NCBI GenBank assembly: GCA_964477035.1
Contig: CAYZCW010000001.1
Coordinates: forward strand, 444,480-508,479
From: SLSG01 sp964477035
GTDB taxonomy: Bacteria > Bacteroidota > Bacteroidia > Bacteroidales > UBA7960
Length of the DNA: 64,000 bases
Reading direction: 5' to 3'
Every line of letters begins with the position of its first letter. Positions within the stretch are counted from its first letter, which is position 1. Made by a program: the position numbers and the translations under genes. Of this stretch, positions 1 to 7,553 are shown in pieces. The notes under the pieces were generated by a model. It was given only the letters and a program-made list of their open reading frames with translations. It was not told the origin of the DNA and did no database searches.

Positions 1-1203
1 GCCTGCCGGCCATCCCTGCTGATTGCCGACGAGCCGACCACGGCCCTGGACGTGACCGTGCAAAAGGCCATTCTGGAGCTTATGCGCGGCCTGCAGGCCG
101 ATCACGGGATGTCCATTCTGTTCATTTCGCACGACCTGGGCGTCGTGGCCGGCCTCGCACCCGATGTGTCGGTCATGCGCCACGGACAGGTGGTGGAAAG
201 TGGCCCGGCCGGGCAGGTGTTCAACAACCCGCGACATCCTTATACCAGGGCCCTGGTGGACTGCCGGCCGGTCCCCGGCCGGCGCCCGGGACGGCTCCCG
301 GTGGTGGGGGACTTCCTGGAGGAGGGGTCGCGCGATACCACCGCCCGCCCGCCTGAACAGGCGGAGGAGCGGCAGCTGCGGCATGCCGCCCTGTATGCCG
401 CCCGTCCCGTCCTGGAGGTCCGGGAGCTGTCGACCGATTTCATTACCCGCCGGAGTATCCTGGGCAAAGCCCTGGAAAGCTTCCGGGCCGTGAACAGGGT
501 CAGCTTCTCGGTGTACCCGGGAGAGACCCTGGGACTGGTCGGGGAGTCGGGAAGCGGGAAGACCAGCCTGGGCAGAAGCATCATGCAGCTGATCAGACCC
601 AGCGGGGGACAGGTGCTTTACCGGGGCACGGACCTCGCCACCTTGCCGGCATCCGCCCTGAGGAAGCTGCGGCCCCGCTTCCAGATCATCTTCCAGGACC
701 CCTATTCATCGCTTACCCCGGGCATGCCCGTTGGAAAGGCCATCATGGAGCCCATGCGGGTTCACGGGATCGGCAGGGACGGGAAGGAACGAAAAAGCCG
801 GGCCCTGGAGCTGCTTGGGCGGGTGTCCCTGGAGGAAAGGCACTTCAACCGCTATCCCCATGAGTTCAGCGGGGGGCAGCGCCAGCGGATCTGCATCGCC
901 AGGGCGCTGGCACTGGAACCTGAATTCCTGATCTGCGATGAGTCGGTCTCCGCGCTGGACGTATCGGTACAGGCCCAGGTGCTCAACCTCCTGAATGAAC
1001 TGAAGGAAGATTTTGGGCTGACTTACATCTTTATCTCCCACGATTTGTCGGTGGTGAGCTATATGTCGGACAGGATCCTGGTGATGAAGGACGGGGAGAT
1101 GGTGGAGCTGAAGGAAGCCGACCAGCTGCTGGCCTCTCCCTCGAACGACTACACCCGGCAGTTGCTGGCGGCGGTTCCGGGCTGGCCTACAGGTCGGCCA
1201 TGA
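1..1203 (+). CDS. Peptide-type ABC transporter, fused double ATP-binding protein (5' end cut by window)
   Basis: The reading frame is open from base 1, so the gene starts outside the window; about 400 residues remain. Two ABC ATPase domains lie in tandem. Of the first only the end is seen: Walker B (LLIADEPTTALD, residues 6-17) and the switch-histidine segment FISHDLGVV. The second is complete: Walker A GESGSGKTS near residue 181, signature FSGGQRQR near 289, Walker B LICDESVSALD near 310 and FISHDLSVV near 348. The linker carries the NNPRHPYTRAL segment typical of oligopeptide/dipeptide ATPases (DppD/OppD), and the second half resembles DppF/OppF. Fused forms such as GsiA or YejF are known. 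The product would power uptake of peptides, glutathione or nickel-like solutes at the cytoplasmic membrane; the substrate cannot be told. Permease and binding-protein genes would be upstream. It ends convergent with yebC, overlapping it by 17 bases. Confidence 0.9.
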   Translation, partial: ACRPSLLIADEPTTALDVTVQKAILELMRGLQADHGMSILFISHDLGVVAGLAPDVSVMRHGQVVESGPAGQVFNNPRHPYTRALVDCRPVPGRRPGRLPVVGDFLEEGSRDTTARPPEQAEERQLRHAALYAARPVLEVRELSTDFITRRSILGKALESFRAVNRVSFSVYPGETLGLVGESGSGKTSLGRSIMQLIRPSGGQVLYRGTDLATLPASALRKLRPRFQIIFQDPYSSLTPGMPVGKAIMEPMRVHGIGRDGKERKSRALELLGRVSLEERHFNRYPHEFSGGQRQRICIARALALEPEFLICDESVSALDVSVQAQVLNLLNELKEDFGLTYIFISHDLSVVSYMSDRILVMKDGEMVELKEADQLLASPSNDYTRQLLAAVPGWPTGRP

Positions 1204-1927
1204 GTTCGTCGGTCATCTCCAGGTTGTGGAAGACGTTCTGGACGTCCTCATCCTCTTCGAACATCTCGATCAGCCTGAGCACTTTCTGCGCTGATTCCTT
1301 ATCCAGCTTCGCCGTGGTACGCGGAATACGCTGCAGCTCTGCATTCTCGGCCTCGATGCCCATTTCCTCCAGTTTTTTCATCATGGAGCCGAAGTCTTCC
1401 ATGGCCGTATAGATGGTGAAAAAGCCTTCTTCGTTTTCCACTTCTTCGGCCCCGGCATCGATCACCTCCATCATGAACTCCTCCTCGTCCAGCCCGCCTT
1501 CCGGGATGGTAAACACCCCCTTGCGGTCGAACAGGAAGCTCAGGGCCCCGTTGGTCTCGAGTTTGCCGCTGTGTTTGTTGAAGTAGGACCGTATATTGGC
1601 CACCGTCCGTTGGACATTGTCTGTCAGACATTCCACGTAAACAGCCACCCCGAAATTGGCATAGCCTTCGTAGGTGACTTCCTGAAAGCTGGCGGCGTTT
1701 TTCTCACCGGCCTTGGATATGGCCCGCTGCACATTGTCCTTCGGCATGTTCACGCCTTTGGCATTGGCAATGGCCAGGCGCAGGCGGGGGTTGCCGGTGG
1801 GGTCCGTGCCCCCTTCCTTAACGGCCACGGAGATCTCCTTCACGATGCGGGAGAATATTTTGGAGCGCTTGGCGTCGAGGGCGCCTTTCTTTCTTTTGAT
1901 GGTTGACCACTTGCTGTGTCCGGACAT
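1187..1927 (-). CDS. yebC: YebC/PmpR family protein (transcriptional regulator / translation factor)
   Basis: A 246-residue protein starting MSGHSKWSTIKRKKGALDAK, the near-invariant N-terminus of the YebC family; an upstream in-frame Met adds only eight residues that do not fit the family, so the start at 1927 is preferred. The body keeps the conserved blocks AIANAKGVNMPKDNVQRAI and YEGYANFGVAVYVECLTDN and the acidic C-terminal part. Family members have been described as DNA-binding regulators and, more recently, as factors that relieve ribosome stalling at proline stretches; which role applies here is not visible. Length is normal. It appears to be a single-gene unit with its own -7 box just upstream. 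Confidence 0.96.
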   Translation of the reverse strand: MSGHSKWSTIKRKKGALDAKRSKIFSRIVKEISVAVKEGGTDPTGNPRLRLAIANAKGVNMPKDNVQRAISKAGEKNAASFQEVTYEGYANFGVAVYVECLTDNVQRTVANIRSYFNKHSGKLETNGALSFLFDRKGVFTIPEGGLDEEEFMMEVIDAGAEEVENEEGFFTIYTAMEDFGSMMKKLEEMGIEAENAELQRIPRTTAKLDKESAQKVLRLIEMFEEDEDVQNVFHNLEMTDELMADL

Positions 1928-1948
1928 GGGTGCTTGTTTTTGGGACCA

Positions 1949-1956
1949 CAAAAATA
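1949..1956 (-). promoter_or_regulatory. Bacteroidetes -7 box (TATTTTTG) before yebC
   Basis: On the minus strand the octamer TATTTTTG matches the Bacteroidetes sigma consensus TAnnTTTG and ends 22 bases before the yebC ATG, which would give a very short leader. No clear TTTG -33 element at 19-21 bases was found. Confidence 0.45.
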
Positions 1957-1980
1957 ATCATTTCCCGGATTGAAATGCAG

Positions 1981-2014
1981 CGGGGCCGTTTCAATGGATT
2001 TTGAAACGGCCCCG
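1981..2014 (-). terminator. 14-bp perfect hairpin downstream of the DUF2807-barrel gene
   Basis: Bases 1981-1994 pair perfectly with 2001-2014 (core GGGGCCGTTTCAA / TTGAAACGGCCCC) around a 6-base loop. It lies 50 bases past the stop of the minus-strand gene at 2064 and before the yebC promoter. There is no long T run, which is common for Bacteroidetes. Read as a transcription stop for the upstream gene. Confidence 0.55.
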
Positions 2015-2063
2015 GAAGGTTAAGGTTTGAAAGACCCCGGGACATCGCCCCGGTCATGGCCGG

Positions 2064-3509
2064 CTAGAAACTGGTCAGCCGGATGCCGACGGTAAAGGGG
2101 TAGAGCTCCGGACCCTTGCCTTCCCGGAACAGGGAGTTCATGGCATAGGAGGCGAAGAGGTTCACCTGTCCCCAACCGAGCCTGGCAGTGAGGTCGTAGC
2201 GGAAGGGGTTCAGGTGGTAGTGGTCAAAGTCCTTGTCCTTGATCTTTTTGTCCCCCTGGTCGTACACCTGCTTGGTGTGGCTGCGCAGGCGCAGGCCCAC
2301 GTTGACCCCCGCAGAGAGGTGGAAGGCACTGCTCCCGTACGATTTGGCCGATTGCAGCTCGATCAGCAGGGGCACGTTCAGGTGGGATATGGTGAGCTTG
2401 TTGCGCCGGAAGCTGTTCTCGGTGTCGATATAGTACTCAATCCCTTCGGGTTCACGGACCAGGCGGATGTCATCCTGGAAATAGTAATTGTTCCAGCTGA
2501 GTCCCAGCCCGGTGACCAGGGCCAGGCGGTTTTTCGCCAGTACCAGGTTTTGCTGGAACAGGTTGAGGTTGACGCCGACGGACCGGTTGTAGCGAACGTC
2601 CATGAAAGAGGCCCCTTCGTCCAGGTCGACCGAACCGGATGGGGAGAGGTAGCCGTTGATGCCCAGCTCCACCCCGCTCCAGTTGTTGCGGAAACGTCCC
2701 GCATGACTCCGGCGGACGCTGACCGTGCCTTTGTCTGCCACCCGCACTTCACGCTGTCCGATGGAGACAATCAGGGTGTCGGGGGAGTCTCCGGCTGCGG
2801 TGCCGGAACCTTCATCCACGGCCTTTACGGTCGACATGCCGGCGGCCTGGATCTCCCGGTTCAGTGGGTTGCCGCGGTATGACAGGCTGGAGCTGCCTTC
2901 CAGGGAGGCTGTCAGGCTGGTCTCCACGTGGATCCTGGCCAGGGAGGCCCCGGAGAGCTTGATCTGGCTGACCTGGGTCTGCAGGTCGTATGCCCGCACC
3001 AGGCTGGCTCCCGAGGCTTTCAGCTCATGCCGGGTGGCCCGTCCGGATAGACTCAGGGAGGAAGCCCCCGAGAGTTCGGTGCGCAGCAATTCGGTGTCCG
3101 TTTCCAGGTTGAACACCGTGGCCCCGCTGCCTTTCAGCTCAAGGGATGGGGTCGCCAGGCTGTTTTCGCTTCGGAAGAGGGTGGCCCCGCTGCCATGCAA
3201 GGCATTGAATTCCCGGGCGTTTACATAAATGGTCGTTTTGCCCAGGTTCCGGCTGCTGCCCTTGTACTCCAGGCTCAGGGTGCTGTTGCTGACCCGGGCG
3301 GAGACATCCCCGAGGATGTCATCCGGTGCCTCCACCACGACGGAGTGTTCTCCGCCCTGGGACAGGACGATGGTGAAGGCCCCGTCCACATCAACTTTGT
3401 TGAAAGGAGTAAGGTCGTGTCTGACGGTAGAAAGTTGTGCATGGCCCGGCATCATGCCCAGTGAGAGCAGGCAGGCGAAAAGAAAGCTTGTCTTGGTGAA
3501 GGTTTTCAT
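2064..3509 (-). CDS. DUF2807 (head GIN) domain fused to outer-membrane beta-barrel
   Basis: A 481-residue secreted protein. The start at 3509 gives a clean signal peptide (MKTFTKTSFLFACLLSLG, cleavage near GHAQ); an ATG 27 bases upstream (3536) would only add a charged extension. Residues about 25-230 form a head-GIN/DUF2807 domain, a right-handed beta-helix made of turns of about 20 residues marked by repeated SGAS/SGSG motifs. From about 270 on the sequence changes to a PorT/outer-membrane-protein-like barrel (VELGINGYLSPSG, MDVRYNRSVGVNLNLFQQN, final strand ending in F). DUF2807 proteins were annotated as putative autotransporter adhesins; their function is not established. The combination puts a beta-helix and its own possible membrane anchor in one chain. 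It is followed by a perfect hairpin and lies 50 bases downstream of another DUF2807 gene. Confidence 0.85.
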   Translation of the reverse strand: MKTFTKTSFLFACLLSLGMMPGHAQLSTVRHDLTPFNKVDVDGAFTIVLSQGGEHSVVVEAPDDILGDVSARVSNSTLSLEYKGSSRNLGKTTIYVNAREFNALHGSGATLFRSENSLATPSLELKGSGATVFNLETDTELLRTELSGASSLSLSGRATRHELKASGASLVRAYDLQTQVSQIKLSGASLARIHVETSLTASLEGSSSLSYRGNPLNREIQAAGMSTVKAVDEGSGTAAGDSPDTLIVSIGQREVRVADKGTVSVRRSHAGRFRNNWSGVELGINGYLSPSGSVDLDEGASFMDVRYNRSVGVNLNLFQQNLVLAKNRLALVTGLGLSWNNYYFQDDIRLVREPEGIEYYIDTENSFRRNKLTISHLNVPLLIELQSAKSYGSSAFHLSAGVNVGLRLRSHTKQVYDQGDKKIKDKDFDHYHLNPFRYDLTARLGWGQVNLFASYAMNSLFREGKGPELYPFTVGIRLTSF

Positions 3510-3559
3510 GGCGTAATGGAATTTAACGGTTTTCATGGTTGCAGGGGGGTGGTATTGAT

Positions 3560-4306
3560 TTAGTTTGCGCTTCTGACGGATCCCAGGCCTGACTTGTCAA
3601 TGACGGTCTCGGCAGGGTTTCCGTGGTAGGTGATCTTCCCGATGCCGCTGAGGCTGGCCTGCAGCCTGGTGGCGGCATGGACCGTGGCCGACCCGGCCCC
3701 TGACAGGCTGATGCTGGTTTCATCGGTGATCAGGTCTTTGGCATCCAGGTTGCTGGCCCCGGACAGGCGGATGGAATGCGTGCCGGCTTGTCCGTGAAGG
3801 TTCAGGTTGCCCGCGCCAGAAACCTGGGTGCGCATGGACCGGGCATCCACCTCGAGTTCCAGGTCGGCTGCGCCGCTGATGTCCAGGGTGAAAGATTCGG
3901 CGACCACTTTCCCGTCCGACGATAATTTGCATGCGCCCCCTATCCGCAGGCTGTGCAGCCTAGGGTACACGATGGTCAGGTCCATGCGGGTGGGATTCAG
4001 GATGGTTTCCCGCTCGGAAGAGATGGACAGCACCCCGTTCGTGACCTCGATGGTGTAAAGGTCCTGCAGGTTCTCATCGGTTTCCATGGTGATGACCAGG
4101 TCATTTCCCCTGACAAGTACGACGTTGTTAAAGGCACCCTGCAGCTCGATGGCCTCGAAGTCATCGACCGGATGGGTTGTGGTAACGACATGCCCGTCGC
4201 CTTTGATGACCTTGCCATCGGCAAAGCTGCACTGGGAGAAAAGCAGTCCCAGGGTAATGATAAAGGCGGTGATGATGGGCCGTTGGAGCATGTTCTGTGG
4301 TTTCAT
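3560..4306 (-). CDS. DUF2807 (head GIN) domain protein, secreted or lipoprotein
   Basis: 248 residues. The N-terminus MKPQNMLQRPIITAFIITLG is a signal sequence ending in LLFSQC, a loose Bacteroidetes lipobox, so the mature protein may be lipid-anchored at Cys26. The rest is one head-GIN/DUF2807 domain with the usual opening segment (FEAIELQGAFNNVVLVRGNDLVI) and about six beta-helix turns with SGAG/SGAS motifs. It lies between pheS and the larger DUF2807-barrel gene, all on the minus strand; 50 bases separate it from the latter, so the two may be cotranscribed. Function unknown; a cell-surface structural or adhesive role is only a family-level guess. Confidence 0.85.
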   Translation of the reverse strand: MKPQNMLQRPIITAFIITLGLLFSQCSFADGKVIKGDGHVVTTTHPVDDFEAIELQGAFNNVVLVRGNDLVITMETDENLQDLYTIEVTNGVLSISSERETILNPTRMDLTIVYPRLHSLRIGGACKLSSDGKVVAESFTLDISGAADLELEVDARSMRTQVSGAGNLNLHGQAGTHSIRLSGASNLDAKDLITDETSISLSGAGSATVHAATRLQASLSGIGKITYHGNPAETVIDKSGLGSVRSAN

Positions 4307-4439
4307 ATTATACGTTTTTTTGGGTACTTACAGCCATAAGACGGCCGTCCCGTTCAAATGTTACAGGAAAAATTATTTTTATCGCCATCCGGGAGCAATC
4401 CGGGGAGGTTCGGGGCGGCGGGGCCGCAACGGGTGGGGT

Positions 4440-5465
4440 CTACCAGGCGGACCGGAACTGCTTCAGAAACCGCAGATCGTTTTCAAAAAACATGCGCAGG
4501 TCTTTGATCTGGAAGATGTTCATGGCGATGCGCTCGATGCCCATGCCGAAAGCGAATCCGGAATACCTTTCCGGGTCGATGCCACAGTTCTTCAGGACGT
4601 TGGGGTCGACCATGCCGCAGCCCATGACCTCGATCCAGCCGCTGTGCTTGCAGATGGGACAGCCGGGTCCGCCACAGATGTTGCAGGATACGTCCATCTC
4701 TGCCGAGGGCTCGGTAAAGGGAAAGAAGGAGGGCCGCAGCCGGATCCTGGTATCTTCGCCGAACATTTCCCTTGCGAAATACAGCAGGGTCTGTTTCATA
4801 TCGGCAAAGGACACACCCTCATCGATGTACAGTCCCTCCACCTGGTGGAAGATGCAGTGGGCACGGGCCGAGATCGCTTCATTGCGGAACACCCGGCCGG
4901 GGGAGATGGTCCTGATGGGAGGTTTTTGGCTTTGCATGACCCGTACCTGCACCGAGGAGGTGTGGGTGCGCAGGGCAATGTCGGGATTTTTCCCGATGAA
5001 GAAAGTATCCTGCATGTCCCTGGCAGGATGCTCCTGCGGAAAATTCAGGGCAGAAAAATTGTGCCAGTCGTCCTCGATCTCGGGTCCTTCGGATACCACG
5101 AACCCGATTTTCTCAAAGATGCCATTGATGCGGTTGCGGACAACAGACAGGGGATGCCTGCCGCCCAGGGGCTCTGCCTGGGCCGGGCGGGTCAAATCGG
5201 GCATTCCCGGCCCGGAGGGTTCGACTGCCTGCCCGAGGGCCTCCTTCCATTTGTCCAGGGCCCGGGTGGCTTCCTCTTTCAGTTGGTTGATGCGGGCGCC
5301 CATCTCCTTGCGCCGGGCCGGATCCACGTTTTTGAACTCCTGGAAAAGGGCGGGGATGGCCCCTTTCTTTGAAAGCATTTTGAGCCGGAATGCCTCCAGC
5401 CCGTCCATTGAATCGGGCCTGAATGTGCGTACCTCTTCCAGCAGGGCTTCAATCTTATCGAGCAT
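4440..5465 (-). CDS. pheS: Phenylalanyl-tRNA synthetase alpha subunit
   Basis: 341 residues, the normal length. The class II catalytic domain shows motif 2 (RVFRNEAISARAHCIFHQVEG) and motif 3 (FGMGIERIAM near the C-terminus), preceded by an N-terminal coiled coil (residues 1-90) that binds tRNA. It charges tRNA-Phe together with the beta subunit PheT, which is not in this window. A four-cysteine insertion CNICGGPGCPICKHSG around residue 265 probably binds zinc and is found in many bacterial PheS proteins of this group. The stop of the upstream isomerase gene is only 12 bases away, so the two are likely one transcript. Confidence 0.97.
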   Translation of the reverse strand: MLDKIEALLEEVRTFRPDSMDGLEAFRLKMLSKKGAIPALFQEFKNVDPARRKEMGARINQLKEEATRALDKWKEALGQAVEPSGPGMPDLTRPAQAEPLGGRHPLSVVRNRINGIFEKIGFVVSEGPEIEDDWHNFSALNFPQEHPARDMQDTFFIGKNPDIALRTHTSSVQVRVMQSQKPPIRTISPGRVFRNEAISARAHCIFHQVEGLYIDEGVSFADMKQTLLYFAREMFGEDTRIRLRPSFFPFTEPSAEMDVSCNICGGPGCPICKHSGWIEVMGCGMVDPNVLKNCGIDPERYSGFAFGMGIERIAMNIFQIKDLRMFFENDLRFLKQFRSAW

Positions 5466-5477
5466 GGCAGTCGGATT

Positions 5478-6191
5478 TTATTCGATCACCGTCACGGTCA
5501 TGGCCACATTTTCCAGGGGGCGGTCGCCCGGGCCCGTTTCCACGGCCGCGATGCGGTCCACCACGTCGAGTCCGTCAACCACTTCTCCGAATACCGTATA
5601 GGCCTGATCCAGGTGGGGGGTGCCCCCCAAAGTGGTGTAAACCTCACGCTGGCTTTGCGGGATGGTCCGGCCGGTTTGCTGTTCCAGCCCGTCGAGTTCC
5701 TCGTTGCGGAAGGCCCGGCCTTGTACGATATAGAACTGGGAGCCCGAGGACCGCCGTTCGGGGTTCACCTGATCGCCCATGCGGGCTGCCGCCAAAGCCC
5801 CTTTTTTATGGAACAGTCCGTCCACGATCTCGGCAGGCAGGGTGTAGCCGGGGCCACCCGATCCGACCGGTTGCCCGGCTTCGGCCTGGCGGCTTTCGGG
5901 GTCTCCGCCCTGGATCATGAATCCCTCGATCACACGGTGAAACAGGGTGCCGTCGAAAAAGCCCTCCCGGGCCAGCTTCAGGAAGTTGTCCCGGTGTTCG
6001 GGGGTCTCATTATAAAGTGCCAGGGTGATGTCCCCGTAAGGGGTGGTGATGACGACCTGCGGACGGGGGGCAGCGGCCTCTTCGGCCTGTTGTTCTTCCG
6101 TACGGTTGCTGCCGGCCTGGGAGCAGGCGGGCAGGGTGAAGCTGAGTGCCATCAACAGGGTGAGAAATCTTGTCTTGAAAGGGGTTGCCAT
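5478..6191 (-). CDS. Cyclophilin-type peptidyl-prolyl isomerase, lipoprotein
   Basis: 237 residues from the ATG at 6191; the open frame runs further upstream but only this start gives a signal peptide with lipobox (MATPFKTRFLTLLMALSFTL then PAC), so Cys22 is the expected lipidated residue. An E/A-rich linker follows, then a cyclophilin domain with the hallmark segments FFDGTLFHRVIEGFMIQGGD, the GYTLPAEI strand, and SSGSQFYIV. Bacterial cyclophilins catalyse cis-trans isomerisation of prolyl bonds; the lipid anchor places this one in the periplasm, on inner or outer membrane. An insertion around FRNEELDGLEQQTGR is common in Bacteroidetes members. Probably cotranscribed with pheS. Confidence 0.92.
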   Translation of the reverse strand: MATPFKTRFLTLLMALSFTLPACSQAGSNRTEEQQAEEAAAPRPQVVITTPYGDITLALYNETPEHRDNFLKLAREGFFDGTLFHRVIEGFMIQGGDPESRQAEAGQPVGSGGPGYTLPAEIVDGLFHKKGALAAARMGDQVNPERRSSGSQFYIVQGRAFRNEELDGLEQQTGRTIPQSQREVYTTLGGTPHLDQAYTVFGEVVDGLDVVDRIAAVETGPGDRPLENVAMTVTVIE

Positions 6192-6283
6192 GGGGTTTGC
6201 TTTTATTATCAAGCCCCAAAGGTAAAAAGATTGATGGGTGAATGCAAACAAAAAAACGGGCCGGCATGGCCCGTTGACAGTGC

Positions 6284-7030
6284 TTAAGGCAGGCGGTGGA
6301 TGGTTCCCGTACCGGTAATGCTGGCACTCACGGCCGGGTCTCCCAGGTAAAACACCTGCCCGCTTCCCGTGATCCGCGCATCCAGGTGGCGGCTGGCTTT
6401 GAGCCAGGTGCTGCCCGACCCGCTGATGCGGATTTCGGCATCCCGGCACGCCAGATCCAGGGCATCGAGCGACCCCGAGCCCGTGATGACCCCCTTTTGT
6501 GAGTCTGTCTCCCCGGTCAGCAGGATATTGCCCGACCCGGAGATCCGGCTGCTCACGTAACGGCTGTTGACCATGGCGCTCAGCTGGCCGGAGCCTGATA
6601 CGTCGAAAGAAAGTTCCTGGGCAAGCATGGGGTCCTGCACGGTGATTGTGCCGGATCCCGAGAGGCTGACATGATGGAGTGACGGCACCGTGACATATAG
6701 GGTGATGTCGTCCAGCCGGCAACGGATGCAGCGGTCCTGGTCGATGATGAGCTTACCCCCTGAGACCCTGGTGCGGATGAAGGGCAGCAGGTTGGCGGAT
6801 GCTTCAATGAGGATGCCCGGCTCCGGTCCGGTGGTGACAAACGCCTGGGCGTGCAGGCGGAGGTCGAGCCCGTCAAAATCCGGTCCCGTCCTGGCCTCTT
6901 CCACAATGGGGCCTTCCGGGCGCACGCAAGGGAAGTAATCCGGGGCGATGCAGGAGTTCATCCACAGGGCCGCGATCAGGAAAGTGCCCAGGATGATGGG
7001 TGTTTTGTTTGCGTCGTTTCTTGTTTTCAT
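6284..7030 (-). CDS. DUF2807 (head GIN) domain lipoprotein
   Basis: 248 residues from the ATG at 7030 (a second ATG at 7039 adds three residues). The N-terminus KTPIILGTFLIAALWMNSC is a lipoprotein signal with Cys near residue 27. A single head-GIN domain follows; here the beta-helix turns carry SGSG or TGSG instead of the SGAS of the two paralogues at 2064-4306, so this copy belongs to a different subgroup. Two extra cysteines (DRCIRCRLDD) lie in the first turns. It sits just downstream of a small membrane protein gene on the same strand. Function unknown. Confidence 0.83.
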   Translation of the reverse strand: MKTRNDANKTPIILGTFLIAALWMNSCIAPDYFPCVRPEGPIVEEARTGPDFDGLDLRLHAQAFVTTGPEPGILIEASANLLPFIRTRVSGGKLIIDQDRCIRCRLDDITLYVTVPSLHHVSLSGSGTITVQDPMLAQELSFDVSGSGQLSAMVNSRYVSSRISGSGNILLTGETDSQKGVITGSGSLDALDLACRDAEIRISGSGSTWLKASRHLDARITGSGQVFYLGDPAVSASITGTGTIHRLP

Positions 7031-7044
7031 GGGTTGCATTACTT

Positions 7045-7302
7045 TTAATAATCTTGTTGGTTGCAAGGCGGACCCGCAGAGAAAGCTTCCGGCACGGTGG
7101 GGGGAGACGCCTCCCCGGCACACGGCCTGCCCTCGGCGAACAATACGCTAAGGATCAATGCCACCAGAATAACCAACCGAAGCAGGCCGGCAAGCACGAG
7201 CCGTCCCCTTCCTCCCCTGTCAAAGGAGACCGCCTTGGGCAGCTCGGGGAGGGCGTGCTCCAGGGCGGGGGTGATGCGGATGTGCTGGTCTGTCTGATTC
7301 AT
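7045..7302 (-). CDS. Small single-pass membrane protein, hypothetical
   Basis: 85 residues from ATG 7302 (MNQTDQHIRITPALEHALPE), ending 14 bases before the DUF2807 gene start. An N-terminal soluble stretch of about 30 residues is followed by a basic turn (DRGGRGR) and one strong hydrophobic segment LVLAGLLRLVILVALILSVL, then a proline-rich tail. The composition is biologically sensible (basic residues before a membrane helix, cytoplasmic N-terminus), and the spacing suggests an operon with the DUF2807 lipoprotein. I recognise no family. A chance ORF is not excluded. Confidence 0.42.
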   Translation of the reverse strand: MNQTDQHIRITPALEHALPELPKAVSFDRGGRGRLVLAGLLRLVILVALILSVLFAEGRPCAGEASPPTVPEAFSAGPPCNQQDY

Positions 7303-7436
7303 GTCTTTCTGCCGGTTACGGTACGTTCCGGGAATGGCCAGGATGAAAATCCTTCCTGCCGGGTCCGTGGTCAATGGTTGCGTGTGGCCCAACCCGCCGG
7401 ACGGGGGTGGTTAATAAGTACCTATCATATACTGTA

Positions 7437-7455
7437 CCAAACCGCGATCGTTTGG
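7437..7455. promoter_or_regulatory. Interrupted palindrome CCAAAC-N7-GTTTGG in 251-base gap
   Basis: Six-base arms CCAAAC and GTTTGG flank a CGCGATC centre, followed on the plus strand by eight T. It separates the permease gene (stop at 7554) from the small membrane protein start at 7302. It could be an operator for the small operon or a transcription stop; no plus-strand gene ends here, so a plus-strand terminator role would be odd. Confidence 0.25.
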
Positions 7456-7553
7456 ACGTTTTTTTTAGTGTCCGGGAAATTTTCTGTGGGACAGGCTCCC
7501 GGCCAACCGCACAGACCATCGGGGGTGCCGGGAGCTGTCCGGTCCTGCGCGCC

